A stretch of 64,000 bases of DNA from Caballeronia sordidicola (GTDB lineage Bacteria; Pseudomonadota; Gammaproteobacteria; Burkholderiales; Burkholderiaceae): positions 1 to 64,000 of the forward strand of contig NZ_FCOC02000018.1 in NCBI RefSeq assembly GCF_001544455.2, given 5' to 3'. The notes below the pieces were generated by a model. That model saw only the letters and a list, made by a program, of their open reading frames with translations, was not told the DNA's origin and did not search any database. The position numbers and the translations under genes were made by a program. Of the stretch, positions 33,226-42,112 are shown in pieces (position 1 is the stretch's first letter; each line of letters begins with the position of its first letter).

Positions 33226-35697
33226 ATGAGCGCACAGCCGCAACTTATCGACGTGGCCGAACGCGAGGTGGCGCTCTCGGATTTCGTGCCGTTTTCGTCG
33301 CATGTGGATGACCACGTGATCCGCACGCGCGAAGGGGACTACCTGCGTGTCTGGAAGATCGCCGGTATCGCTTTCGAGGCGGCCGATCCGGGCGACATCC
33401 TTGTGCGTCACGAAGGATTCAACCAGCTCGTGCGCAGCCTGCCGGGCGGTCACGTCGGCCTATGGTCGCACCGCATCCGCCGGCGGGTGACCGACCACTT
33501 CGCGACACCATACGGCAACCCGTTCTGCCAGGAGCTCGCGACGCGCTACTACGCGAGCTTTGCCGGCTACCGGATGATGGCCAACGAACTGTATCTGACG
33601 CTCGTATACCGTCCGCGTCGCACGCGCCTGGGGCGTCTTTTCAGCCAGGCGGTGCGGCGCACTTCGGATGATATCCGGCGGGACCAGCATGAGGCCCTGA
33701 AAGTGATGGCGGAGCTTGCCGCGCAGGTCGAATCGGGCCTTAAGCCGTGGGATCCGGTGGCGCTTGGTGTCTACAGTAAGCACATCCGTTACACGCAGCG
33801 GCCCGTTCGTTTCTCCGCGGCACTGGAGTTCCTGGGTTATCTCGTCAACGCCGCATGGGAGCCGGTGCCGGTGCCGTCTGGCCGCATCGCCGACGCACTG
33901 TCGACGTCGCGGCTTTTCTTCCGCACCGAGAAGGTCGAGATCCGCATGCCGGGGGCGACGCGTTATGCGGCGCTGCTCGACCTGAAAGACTACCCCGAGG
34001 AAACCGAGCCGGGGATGCTCGACGGCCTGCTCTATGGCGACTTCGAATACATCGAGACCCAGAGCTTCACGATCCTCGACCGTCCCACGGCGAAAGAGGC
34101 ACTCGAGCGTCAGCGCAACCAGATGATTGCAGGCGAGGACGTGGCGGTGTCGCAGGTTCAGGCAATGGACCAGGCGCTGGACGATCTGATCAATGGTGAT
34201 TTCGTACTCGGTGAGTATCACTATTCGCTCGCCGTGCTCGGTGACCGGCCGGATGAGGTCGCACGGCACGTGGCGAAGGCGCGTACGCAGCTCGCCGATG
34301 TCGGCTTCCAGACGGCGTTGGTCGATCTGGTCGCGGACGCAGCCTGGTTCGCGCAGCTGCCTGGCAACTGGCGCTATCGGCCCCGGGAGGCGAAGCTCAC
34401 CTCGCGCAACTTCTGCGGACTCGCGAGCCTGCACAACTTCGCGACCGGCAAGCGCGATGGCAATCCGTGGGGCGAGGCGATCACGATCGTCAAGACGCCG
34501 AGCGGCCAGCCGTTGTACCTGAACTTCCATGCCACGCCGGAGAAGAAAGAGTCCGCTGACGAGAAGGCACTCGCCAACACGCAGATCATCGGGCAGGCGG
34601 GTGCCGGAAAGACGGTGCTGGAGCTGTTCCTGCTGGCGATGGCGATGAAGTATGGTCTCACCGGCGTCGTCTACGACAAGGATCGGGGCACCGAGATCGC
34701 GATCCGGGCGATGGGCGGCCGCTATACGGTCTTTCGACGGGGAGTCCCGACGGGACTCAATCCCTTCCAGCTCGATCCAGATGAGGCGGTACTGGACTTC
34801 TGGGAGCGGCTGGTGCGCCGTCTGGTCGACACCGGTACGATGCTGTCGGCGAAGGACGAACTCGACATTTCGCGCGCCGTGCGGGAGGTCGCCCGCATGG
34901 AGCGGCGGCTCCGGCGCCTGTCGATGGTCCGGCAACTGCTGCCCGCCGTGGGCGAAAACAGCCTGCATGCGCGGCTCACGAAGTGGTGCGCCGGCGGCCG
35001 GCTCGGCTGGGTGCTGGACAACCCGTCGGACCTGCTGGATTTCACCCAGAACCATCTCTTCGGATTCGATGATACTGAACTGCTCGACGATCCGGAGGTG
35101 TCGACGGCGGTCACGATGTACCTGCTGCAGCTAACCGATAGCCTGATTGACGGGCGGCGCTTTGTCTACGTGATGACCGAATTCTGGAAGCGCTTAGGCG
35201 ATCCGGTCTTCACGGATTTCGCAAAGGACAAGCAGAAGACGATCCGCAAGCAGAACGGCCTGGGCATCTTTGATACGCAGTCCCCGGCCGATGTGCTGCG
35301 TAGCGACATCGCGCGGGCGCTGGTCGAGCAGACCGCCACGTTCTTCTTCCTGCCGAATCCGCGGGCCGATTACGACGACTATGTGCAGGGCTTCAAGCTG
35401 ACCGAGGCCGAATTCAATATCGTGCGGTCACTCGGCGAGAACAGCCGCCTGTTTCTCATGAAGCAGGGCCACCGCTCGGCCATCGGCAGGCTGGATCTCG
35501 CCGGACTCGGTGATGTGCTCGACGTCCTGTCGGGGACGACGGATAACGTCGAACTGCTCGACGGGATCCGTGCCGAGGTCGGCGACGATCCTGTGGCATG
35601 GCTTCCTGTGTTTCATGAGCGGCTGGCAAAGCGTCGTGCGACCGGCGGCGCCCTGAACGCGCCGACCCGGCGTCTGTTGGGAAGAGGTGCACGATGA
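33226..35697 (+). CDS. virB4: VirB4 ATPase
   Basis: An 823-residue conjugation ATPase. The N-terminal CagE/TrbE domain (about 1-430) is followed by the ATPase core with Walker A GQAGAGKTVLELF at about 455-468, Walker B region RRFVYVMTEFWKRLGDP (about 645) and a C-terminal segment (FFLPNPRADYDDYVQGF). It energises pilus biogenesis and substrate transfer at the inner membrane. Its Walker B Asp-Glu reads as TEFWK in place of DEAWK, a change seen in some VirB4s. It overlaps virB6 by 4 bp. Confidence 0.95.
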   Translation: MSAQPQLIDVAEREVALSDFVPFSSHVDDHVIRTREGDYLRVWKIAGIAFEAADPGDILVRHEGFNQLVRSLPGGHVGLWSHRIRRRVTDHFATPYGNPFCQELATRYYASFAGYRMMANELYLTLVYRPRRTRLGRLFSQAVRRTSDDIRRDQHEALKVMAELAAQVESGLKPWDPVALGVYSKHIRYTQRPVRFSAALEFLGYLVNAAWEPVPVPSGRIADALSTSRLFFRTEKVEIRMPGATRYAALLDLKDYPEETEPGMLDGLLYGDFEYIETQSFTILDRPTAKEALERQRNQMIAGEDVAVSQVQAMDQALDDLINGDFVLGEYHYSLAVLGDRPDEVARHVAKARTQLADVGFQTALVDLVADAAWFAQLPGNWRYRPREAKLTSRNFCGLASLHNFATGKRDGNPWGEAITIVKTPSGQPLYLNFHATPEKKESADEKALANTQIIGQAGAGKTVLELFLLAMAMKYGLTGVVYDKDRGTEIAIRAMGGRYTVFRRGVPTGLNPFQLDPDEAVLDFWERLVRRLVDTGTMLSAKDELDISRAVREVARMERRLRRLSMVRQLLPAVGENSLHARLTKWCAGGRLGWVLDNPSDLLDFTQNHLFGFDDTELLDDPEVSTAVTMYLLQLTDSLIDGRRFVYVMTEFWKRLGDPVFTDFAKDKQKTIRKQNGLGIFDTQSPADVLRSDIARALVEQTATFFFLPNPRADYDDYVQGFKLTEAEFNIVRSLGENSRLFLMKQGHRSAIGRLDLAGLGDVLDVLSGTTDNVELLDGIRAEVGDDPVAWLPVFHERLAKRRATGGALNAPTRRLLGRGAR

Positions 35698-36878
35698 GCG
35701 GCCTTTTCACTGCAGTCGGCGGCACGCTCGAGAACGGCATGTCGGCGTATGTCACGAGCGTGTCCTCCGCTCTCTCCAGTGCGCTGGTACCTGTTGTCAC
35801 GACCGCCCTGACGATCTGGATCATCACGTACGGGTTCGCCGTCGTGCGGGGCGAGGCTCATGAGTCGGTACCTGCATTCGCGTGGCGTGGCCTGAAGGTG
35901 GCCGTCATGCTCGCCTTTGCGCTCGGCGCGGGCATCTATCAGTCTCAGGTCGTCACTGCAGTCGAAGGGGCGACGACGGGCCTCGCCCAGACGATCCAGA
36001 CCGCGGCCGCCAATGCCGGTGCTGGCAACCCCGGCTGCGGAACGGTGAGCGGCAGCAGCGTGACAGGCATGAGCGCGTCGGCTATTTACCAGACCCTCGA
36101 CTGCTACGACCGTCAGATTGACATCGTGATGGATGCCTACTTCGACAAGGCGGCGCACGAAGGATTCAGTGTCAGCGGCATCGTCGCAGGCATCGGTGAT
36201 CTCGTCGGCGGATTCATCGTGGGGCTGGGGGGAGCTATTTTCCTGATGGTCCTGGCCTTCGAGGTCACGATGGCGAGGATGCTGCTGGATCTGGTGCTCG
36301 GTCTTGGACCTCTGTTCATTGCTTGTGGCGCATTCGGCCCGACCGCCCGGTTCTTCGAGGCGTGGACCGCGAAGGTTGCCAACTATGCGCTACTGCAGAT
36401 CCTCATCGCCGCCTTTCTCGGCATGGCACTCACGGCGTTCTCAGCCGACCTCGCGCCGTTCAACGTCACCACTTCATCGCCCGACGCAAATGCGTCGTCG
36501 CTCTCGGCAGCGGGCCAGGCTGTGCTGACCGCTATTGCCCCCTGGGGTGCGGCATTCGGCCTGTTCATCACGTCCTTGCTGCTGGCAACCATCGGCTGGC
36601 AACTGCCGGCCGTTGCCTCGGGACTCGCTGGCGGCGCCACGCTGTCCGGGTTCGGTGCCTTCGTTGCCGGATTCGCGTCGCGTGGTGCCGTGAGAGGTCT
36701 CGGCTCGCTCGTAAGTCTCGGACGCGGGCCGCGTCGGCCCGGGGGACGCATTTCCGGCGGCAGCGGACAGGGCAGCAGCGCGAACGCGGGCGGCGGTGAC
36801 GGCCAGATCCCTGCCTACCAGCGAGCCGCCCGCGAGCACCTCGGCGACCAGGATAACTCAGGAGGGTCATCGTCATGA
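35694..36878 (+). CDS. virB6: VirB6/TrbL inner-membrane channel protein
   Basis: A 394-residue polytopic protein with at least five hydrophobic segments (LVPVVTTALTIWIITYGF near 40, FIVGLGGAIFLMVLAFEV near 180, LLDLVLGLGPLFIACGAFGP near 200) and a Gly/Ser-rich C-terminal tail. These are VirB6/TrbL features. The central Trp-bearing segment (FFEAWTAKVANYALLQILI) is the most conserved part of the family. In this operon virB6 precedes virB5. Confidence 0.9.
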   Translation: MSGLFTAVGGTLENGMSAYVTSVSSALSSALVPVVTTALTIWIITYGFAVVRGEAHESVPAFAWRGLKVAVMLAFALGAGIYQSQVVTAVEGATTGLAQTIQTAAANAGAGNPGCGTVSGSSVTGMSASAIYQTLDCYDRQIDIVMDAYFDKAAHEGFSVSGIVAGIGDLVGGFIVGLGGAIFLMVLAFEVTMARMLLDLVLGLGPLFIACGAFGPTARFFEAWTAKVANYALLQILIAAFLGMALTAFSADLAPFNVTTSSPDANASSLSAAGQAVLTAIAPWGAAFGLFITSLLLATIGWQLPAVASGLAGGATLSGFGAFVAGFASRGAVRGLGSLVSLGRGPRRPGGRISGGSGQGSSANAGGGDGQIPAYQRAAREHLGDQDNSGGSSS

Positions 36879-37582
36879 TCAGGCCATTCATGCAAACCGG
36901 TCTTGTCACCATTGCGGTGGTGATGATCGTCGCAACGATACCGTCAGCCCGTGCACAGGGCATTCCAGTCTACGACGCGCAGAACGTCGTGCAGGCGATC
37001 GCGACTGTCGGTCAGCTGAAACAGGAAGTGCAGCAGGAACTCCAGCTATATCAGTCGCTCAGTGGCACGCGCGGCTTCGGCGAACTGATGAGCAATCCGG
37101 TCCTGTCGAACTCGTTGCCGTCGAACTGGCAGTCGGTCTACACGGCGATCCAGAACGGTGGATATGCGGGTCTGACGGGCAGCGCGCAGACGCTGCGCTC
37201 GGCGAGCGAAATCTACAACTGCGAGGACCAGAGCGGTATTGACCAGCAGGTCTGCCAGCGCGCACTGAATAAGCCGTTCCAGGACAAGGCCTTCGGCACA
37301 CAGGCATACCAGACCGAACTCAAGGAGCTCGACCAGATCCAGGGGCTGATGCAGCAGATCGATGTGACCCAGGACCAGAAAGGCATCGGGGAACTGCAGG
37401 CGCGCATCCAGATTGAGAGCACGGCGGTTGGCAATGAAATGACGAAGCTGCAGCTTTTCAGGGTGCTCGCAGATTCCGAAGACCGGCTGATTGCCGAGCA
37501 GCAGCAGGAGCTTGTGCTCAAGCGCGCGGGCAACACCGCACGGCTGCAGGACCAGATGGTCCCTGCGAACTTTGGTAACTGA
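36875..37582 (+). CDS. virB5: VirB5 minor pilin
   Basis: A 235-residue secreted protein with a signal ending ARA (about 27 residues), then long amphipathic helices rich in Gln and Glu (LKQEVQQELQLYQSLSG, LKELDQIQGLMQQID, LIAEQQQELVLKRAG). This is the VirB5/TrbJ architecture of the pilus tip adhesin. It overlaps virB6 by 4 bp. Confidence 0.88.
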   Translation: MIRPFMQTGLVTIAVVMIVATIPSARAQGIPVYDAQNVVQAIATVGQLKQEVQQELQLYQSLSGTRGFGELMSNPVLSNSLPSNWQSVYTAIQNGGYAGLTGSAQTLRSASEIYNCEDQSGIDQQVCQRALNKPFQDKAFGTQAYQTELKELDQIQGLMQQIDVTQDQKGIGELQARIQIESTAVGNEMTKLQLFRVLADSEDRLIAEQQQELVLKRAGNTARLQDQMVPANFGN

Positions 37583-37631
37583 GTTTGGCAACTGAATTTG
37601 GCAACTGAGTTCGGAAACCGAGGAGGCTGAC

Positions 37632-37796
37632 ATGATCCGTTCTGTTGTGGCCGTCATTGCTATTCAATTAGTTATACTTATTAATGGTTGCTCGGGCAGT
37701 CCACCCAAACCTGTCCTGCCAGATGGCTTGCACCGTGTGCCGGTGAATCGCGTGCCACCGGTTCCCCCGTCCGATGGAGGCGGCCATGAGCAGTGA
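37632..37796 (+). CDS. virB7: VirB7-like small lipoprotein
   Basis: A 54-residue lipoprotein: signal MIRSVVAVIAIQLVILING followed by the lipobox cysteine (residue 20) and a proline-rich mature part (SGSPPKPVLPDG, PPVPPSDGGGHEQ). AGGAGG lies just upstream of the ATG. It overlaps virB8 by 11 bp and has the size, place and Pro-rich tail of VirB7, which anchors the outer-membrane core complex with VirB9 and VirB10. Its shortness makes it easy to miss. Confidence 0.85.
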   Translation: MIRSVVAVIAIQLVILINGCSGSPPKPVLPDGLHRVPVNRVPPVPPSDGGGHEQ

Positions 37797-38532
37797 GCGT
37801 GACTCGCGTCAATCAAGTGACTATCGCCGCGCACTCGATTTCGAGGTGTCGGTCACGCATCTGCAGGAGCGCTCAGAGCGTCGCGCGTGGCACGTGGCCG
37901 TGGGCTCCGTGGTGGTCGCGATCCTGTGTGCTGTCGCACTGGCCGTGATGGTGCCGTTTTATCGGGTGGTGCCGCTGCCGATCGAGGTCGACCGTCTGAC
38001 CGGTGAAGCACAGGTGATCGACGTGCTCGACGCGAAGCAGATGCACATGCGCGACATCGAAGACAAGCACTGGGTGGAAGTGTATGTGCGCTCGCGCGAG
38101 CGCTACGACTGGGGCCTGCTGCAGATGGATTACGACCGCACGCTCGACATGAGCGATGACCGGGTTGCACGGGACTTCAGGGCAATTTACAGCGGACCCG
38201 ACTCGCTGGACCGGCAGCTCGGGGCGAACACGCAGCGGCGCATCCGCATCCTCTCGACGACGCTAGTGCCGGACGAACCCGGCCGTGCTGTCGTGCATAT
38301 CGAGCAGACGACATGGAAGAACGGCATCGTCAACGCGGAGCCACCGCAGCGCTTCGTCATCACGCTTGCCTTCACATACCGGCCATCCATCTTCACGCGT
38401 GAGCGCACGGCCATCGAGAATCCCTTCGGTTTCAGGGTGACGGCGTACAGCCGCGATCCCGAATATACCCCCGCGGCGTCACGGCCGGCATCGTCGCCGA
38501 CATTGTCACCTGTTCCGGGAGGTGCGCCATGA
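37786..38532 (+). CDS. virB8: VirB8 assembly factor
   Basis: A 248-residue bitopic inner-membrane protein: cytoplasmic N-terminus (DSRQSSDYRRALDFEVS), one membrane helix (VVVAILCAVALAVMVPFY, about 45-63) and the periplasmic VirB8 domain (WVEVYVRSRERYDWGLLQMD, DRVARDFRAIYSG). It nucleates the core complex. The ATG at 37786 overlaps virB7. Confidence 0.93.
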   Translation: MSSERDSRQSSDYRRALDFEVSVTHLQERSERRAWHVAVGSVVVAILCAVALAVMVPFYRVVPLPIEVDRLTGEAQVIDVLDAKQMHMRDIEDKHWVEVYVRSRERYDWGLLQMDYDRTLDMSDDRVARDFRAIYSGPDSLDRQLGANTQRRIRILSTTLVPDEPGRAVVHIEQTTWKNGIVNAEPPQRFVITLAFTYRPSIFTRERTAIENPFGFRVTAYSRDPEYTPAASRPASSPTLSPVPGGAP

Positions 38533-39365
38533 GACTGAACATCCTGGTGAGGGCCGCTGCGCTGGTGGCAGGACTGGCGGGGAGCTGCGCCGGCGCCTTT
38601 GCCTACGACGTGCCTGGCTGGTCGGGTGACTCGCGCGTGCGGCAGGTCGTATTCCGGCAGGACGAGGTGGTGCGGGTCATCGCGCAACGCGGCTTCGCCA
38701 CGCACATCGCGCTCGATCCGGCCGAGCACATCCTTGTCGTGGCCCCGGGCGACCGGGACGGATGGCAGGTGGTCGCAAACCGCGGCGATCACGATGTCTA
38801 CCTCAAGCCGCAGCTCGCTGCGCACGATACGAACCTCGAAATCCGTACCGACCGGGATAGCTACAGCTTCGATCTGGTCGTGCTTCCGCTCAGGGCCCGT
38901 TTTGGCAACGACGAGGAGATGTACCGCATCACGTTCGTCTATCCGGACACGCAGGCCGCGAAGACAAAGGCCGCAGACGATGCCGCTCTTGTGCGCGATC
39001 GTCTCGACAAGCCGCCGGTGGTGCGCAACACCGCTTACTCGATGCAGGTGATGGCGCATTCGGAGGATATCGCACCGACGGCGGCATGGGATGACGGGCG
39101 CTTCACTTATATCCGCATTCCGAACAACCGCCGTATCCCGGCGATCTTCCGCGTCGCCGATGACAGCAGCGAAAGCGTGGTTGACCGGCACATGGAAGAC
39201 GACGTGATCGTCGTGCACGAGGTGGCCCGGCGCTTCGTCCTGCGGCTGGGCGACGAGGTGGTCGGTCTGTGGAACGACGCGTTCGATGTAGATGGCGTGC
39301 CACCGGCGGATGGCACGACGGTCAGCGGTGTGAAGCGTGTCTTGCGGAGCGACGGCCATGAATGA
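38529..39365 (+). CDS. virB9: VirB9 outer-membrane core protein
   Basis: A 278-residue periplasmic and outer-membrane protein with signal peptide ending GAFA and the VirB9/TrbG layout: N-terminal strand domain (RVRQVVFRQDEVVRVIAQRG, FATHIALDPAEHILVVAPGD), then the C-terminal domain (WDDGRFTYIRIPNNRRIPAI) that contacts VirB7 and VirB10. It overlaps virB8 and virB10 by 4 and 8 bp. Confidence 0.94.
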   Translation: MRLNILVRAAALVAGLAGSCAGAFAYDVPGWSGDSRVRQVVFRQDEVVRVIAQRGFATHIALDPAEHILVVAPGDRDGWQVVANRGDHDVYLKPQLAAHDTNLEIRTDRDSYSFDLVVLPLRARFGNDEEMYRITFVYPDTQAAKTKAADDAALVRDRLDKPPVVRNTAYSMQVMAHSEDIAPTAAWDDGRFTYIRIPNNRRIPAIFRVADDSSESVVDRHMEDDVIVVHEVARRFVLRLGDEVVGLWNDAFDVDGVPPADGTTVSGVKRVLRSDGHE

Positions 39366-40560
39366 AGAAACGTCGCGCAATGTTATTGCGCCTGACACTG
39401 ACCCGGCGAAGGTCACCGATACCATAAACGGTGACCTTCCGAACCAGTCGATCGATCGCGGCATGCCGGAACTGGGGCAGCAGGGTGGCCGAGCCCGTGT
39501 CTGGTGGCTTGCGCCGCTGCTGGTCGTCGCTGTCGTGATCGGTGGCGCGGTCTGGACGATCCACGGGTTTCTTGCGCGGCACGATGCGGCCGAGAAGGCG
39601 AGACGCGACGCCGTGCAGGATCAGCCGGCCCAAGGCCGGGTGTTCGGCGACGGGAACTCACCGGCATCGGCTGCTGCCGCCGCTAGCGGCCCGGCGGGGA
39701 CGGCCGCCGTTGCGTCGGCTCCTGCAGCGGTCTCGACGCGGCAGACATCCGTGCATACCGCACCGGCTCGCAGCTATTACGACGCACCGCTACTCATCAG
39801 CGGAAGTACGGGCGCAGGCGACGGCCCTGCCGAGGGAGGAGCAGACACGGCGGCATCAACGCCTGGCGCTTCGCCGGGAGCGACTGTCGTATCGGGCAGC
39901 CAGTCTCAGGGAAGCAGTCCCTTGGCCCAGGCATTGACGCCGACGGTGACGCCCAAAGTGCGCGCGGGCTTTCTCGGCAATCGCAGCCTGATCCTCGCGA
40001 AAGGCGCCAAGATCGACTGCGTCGGCGATACGGCTTTCGATTCAACCCAGGCCGGCATTTCTACCTGCACGGTGACGAAGAACGTCTATTCGGATGACGG
40101 CCATGTCGTGCTGATCGAGCGCGGTTCGCAGATCAACAGCGAATACCGCGCGAACCTGGCGCCCGGACAGAAGCGGGTGTTCATCCTGTCGGCACGTATC
40201 AAGACCCCCGAAGGTGTGACGGTCGAGATTGATTCTCCTGCGGCGGACGCGCTGGGACGCATCGGCGTGAGCGGCTACGTGAACAATCACTGGGGCGAGC
40301 GTATCGGCGCGGCGGTGCTGCTCGGCATGACGCAGGATGCGATCGGGTATCTCGCGACGCGTGGCGGCAACAGCAACGGCTCGGTCGTATTCGAGAACAC
40401 GCAGCAGCAGGGCAATGACATGGCCTCGCGCGTGCTCGACAGCACGATCAACATTCCGCCCACCCTGACACAGAACCAGGGGACCGAGTTCACGATTATC
40501 GTCGCCCGGGATCTGGACTTCAGTCCGGTCTACGCGCTCAAGCCGGGGGGTACGCGATGA
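39358..40560 (+). CDS. virB10: VirB10 core-complex scaffold
   Basis: A 400-residue protein with one membrane helix (WWLAPLLVVAVVIGGAVWTIH, about 48-70), an Ala/Pro-rich linker and the C-terminal TrbI/VirB10 domain (LILAKGAKIDCVGDTAFDST, CTVTKNVYSDDGHVVLIERG, GYVNNHWGERIGAAVLLG). It spans the periplasm and senses ATP use by VirB11 and VirD4. The antenna region before RDLDFSPVY is present. Confidence 0.94.
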   Translation: MNEETSRNVIAPDTDPAKVTDTINGDLPNQSIDRGMPELGQQGGRARVWWLAPLLVVAVVIGGAVWTIHGFLARHDAAEKARRDAVQDQPAQGRVFGDGNSPASAAAAASGPAGTAAVASAPAAVSTRQTSVHTAPARSYYDAPLLISGSTGAGDGPAEGGADTAASTPGASPGATVVSGSQSQGSSPLAQALTPTVTPKVRAGFLGNRSLILAKGAKIDCVGDTAFDSTQAGISTCTVTKNVYSDDGHVVLIERGSQINSEYRANLAPGQKRVFILSARIKTPEGVTVEIDSPAADALGRIGVSGYVNNHWGERIGAAVLLGMTQDAIGYLATRGGNSNGSVVFENTQQQGNDMASRVLDSTINIPPTLTQNQGTEFTIIVARDLDFSPVYALKPGGTR

Positions 40561-41696
40561 ACGCGTCGGCCCCTATCCAGAGCGAAGCGCTGGAAACGGC
40601 CGACGGCCTGCTGCCGAGGCTGGCAGAGGATGCGTCGGTGCGCGAGCTGATGCGCCCGCTCGCGGGGTTGCTCGAAGACCCGGCGCTCACGGAGCTGGTG
40701 ATTAACCGGCCGCAGCGCGTGCTGACCGAAACCCATCTCGGATGGCAGGCACACGACTGTGCGGAGCTCGACTTCGAGCGCCTGATGTCATTCGCGGTGG
40801 CGATCGCCACGCTCACGAACCAGGAGGTCTCGGCGCTGCATCCGGTGCTCTCCGCGCTGTTGCCCGGTGATGCGCGCGTCCAGATCGTGATCCCGCCGGT
40901 GGTGCCCCCGCGTACCGTGTCGGTGACGATCCGCCGTCCGTCGTCGCGCGAGAAGACACTCGACGCCTACGGAAACGAGGGCCTGTTCGCGCAGACTGTG
41001 TGGCACCGGCCGGCTGGACTCGATGAGGCGATGTCGGCACTGCGCCCCCTGGATCGTGATCTCGCCAGGTGCCTCGAAGCGCGCGAGTTCCCGGCGTTCT
41101 TCGAGCGGGCGGTGCGCGGCCGGCTGAACCTCGTGATCGTGGGCAGCACGGGCTCGGGCAAGACGAGCTTCATGAAGACGCTGTGCCGGTCCATCCCGGC
41201 TACCGAACGCATCGTGACGATTGAGGATGTGCGCGAACTCTTCATCCATCACATCGAGAACTGTGTCCACCTGTTCTACAGCAAGGGTGGCCACGGCCAG
41301 GCACGGGTGACGCCTGCAGATCTGATCGCAAGCTCAATGCGCATGCGCCCTGACCGAGTGCTGTTCGCCGAACTGCGAGGCAGCGAAGCGTACGACTTCC
41401 TGAAGCTGCTGACGACCGGACACTCCGGTTCGATCACGAGCTATCACGCGTCTAGCGCTTCGGTCGCCATCGAGCGGTTCGCGCTGATGGCGAAGGAACA
41501 TCCCGAAGCCGCCACATGGGACGACGTCGCGCTGCGCCGACTGCTTTTCATGACGATCGACGTGGTGGCGCACATGGAGGCCACCGCACTCTTCGATGAG
41601 ACAGGTGCGCAGATCGGCCGGCACTGGTCGATGACGGAGGTCTGGTTCGATCCGTTGCGCCGCCAGCAGACGGACTATCACGCGGATTTCCGGTGA
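40557..41696 (+). CDS. virB11: VirB11 ATPase
   Basis: A 379-residue hexameric ATPase with Walker A VGSTGSGKTSFMKTL at about 195-208, the Asp box RIVTIEDVRELFI, Walker B/His-box region MRPDRVLFAELRGSEAYDFL and TGHSGSITSYHASS. It drives pilus assembly and substrate transfer. It overlaps virB10 by 4 bp. Confidence 0.95.
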   Translation: MNASAPIQSEALETADGLLPRLAEDASVRELMRPLAGLLEDPALTELVINRPQRVLTETHLGWQAHDCAELDFERLMSFAVAIATLTNQEVSALHPVLSALLPGDARVQIVIPPVVPPRTVSVTIRRPSSREKTLDAYGNEGLFAQTVWHRPAGLDEAMSALRPLDRDLARCLEAREFPAFFERAVRGRLNLVIVGSTGSGKTSFMKTLCRSIPATERIVTIEDVRELFIHHIENCVHLFYSKGGHGQARVTPADLIASSMRMRPDRVLFAELRGSEAYDFLKLLTTGHSGSITSYHASSASVAIERFALMAKEHPEAATWDDVALRRLLFMTIDVVAHMEATALFDETGAQIGRHWSMTEVWFDPLRRQQTDYHADFR

Positions 41697-41710
41697 AAGG
41701 GGAGCAGGCC

Positions 41711-42112
41711 ATGGACATCGGAAAGGGAACCGGAACGGGACGGTCAGCCAGCAGGGCGATCGGGTACCACGCGATGCTTGCACTGCTCACGCTTGCGGTC
41801 ATGGCCGCAGTGGCAGCGGGACTCACGCTTGCCCTCTGGCTGGCTTCGCTTTTCTTCGCCGCGAGCCAGCACGTCAACCCGCTTCATGCCGGATTTCATG
41901 CGTGGCCAGATGCCGCGCTGGCCTGGCATGACGGCCGCCTGCCGAAGGAGGGGCGGCGGCTCGCCGGTGCTGCGCTGTTTGGCTTGCTGCTGGCGTTTGG
42001 CGCACCCGCGCTCGGCGTCTACACACTTGTGGAACAGTCCGGGCGACGGCGCCTCTACGGCAGCGCGCGGTTCGCAAACGAGGCGGATATCCGCCGGGCA
42101 GGACTGTTATGA
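41711..42112 (+). CDS. Coupling protein membrane domain (VirD4 N-terminal part)
   Basis: A 133-residue membrane protein with two or three hydrophobic segments (MLALLTLAVMAAVAAGLTLA, AALFGLLLAFGAPALGVYTL) ending in RRRLYGSARFANEADIRRAGLL, which is exactly the segment that in one-piece VirD4/TraG proteins leads into the ATPase domain. The ATPase part starts in the next gene (42109), sharing ATGA. So the coupling protein is either natural in two pieces or split by a frame change. The ATG at 41711 follows AGGGGAG; an in-frame GTG at 41693 overlaps virB11. Confidence 0.8.
   Translation: MDIGKGTGTGRSASRAIGYHAMLALLTLAVMAAVAAGLTLALWLASLFFAASQHVNPLHAGFHAWPDAALAWHDGRLPKEGRRLAGAALFGLLLAFGAPALGVYTLVEQSGRRRLYGSARFANEADIRRAGLL

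Noticed and set aside
33460..35055. A 531-codon open frame on the minus strand opposite virB4
   Set aside because: It is antisense to a gene with clear ATPase motifs, shows Arg/His-rich nonsense typical of high-GC shadow frames and has no domain.
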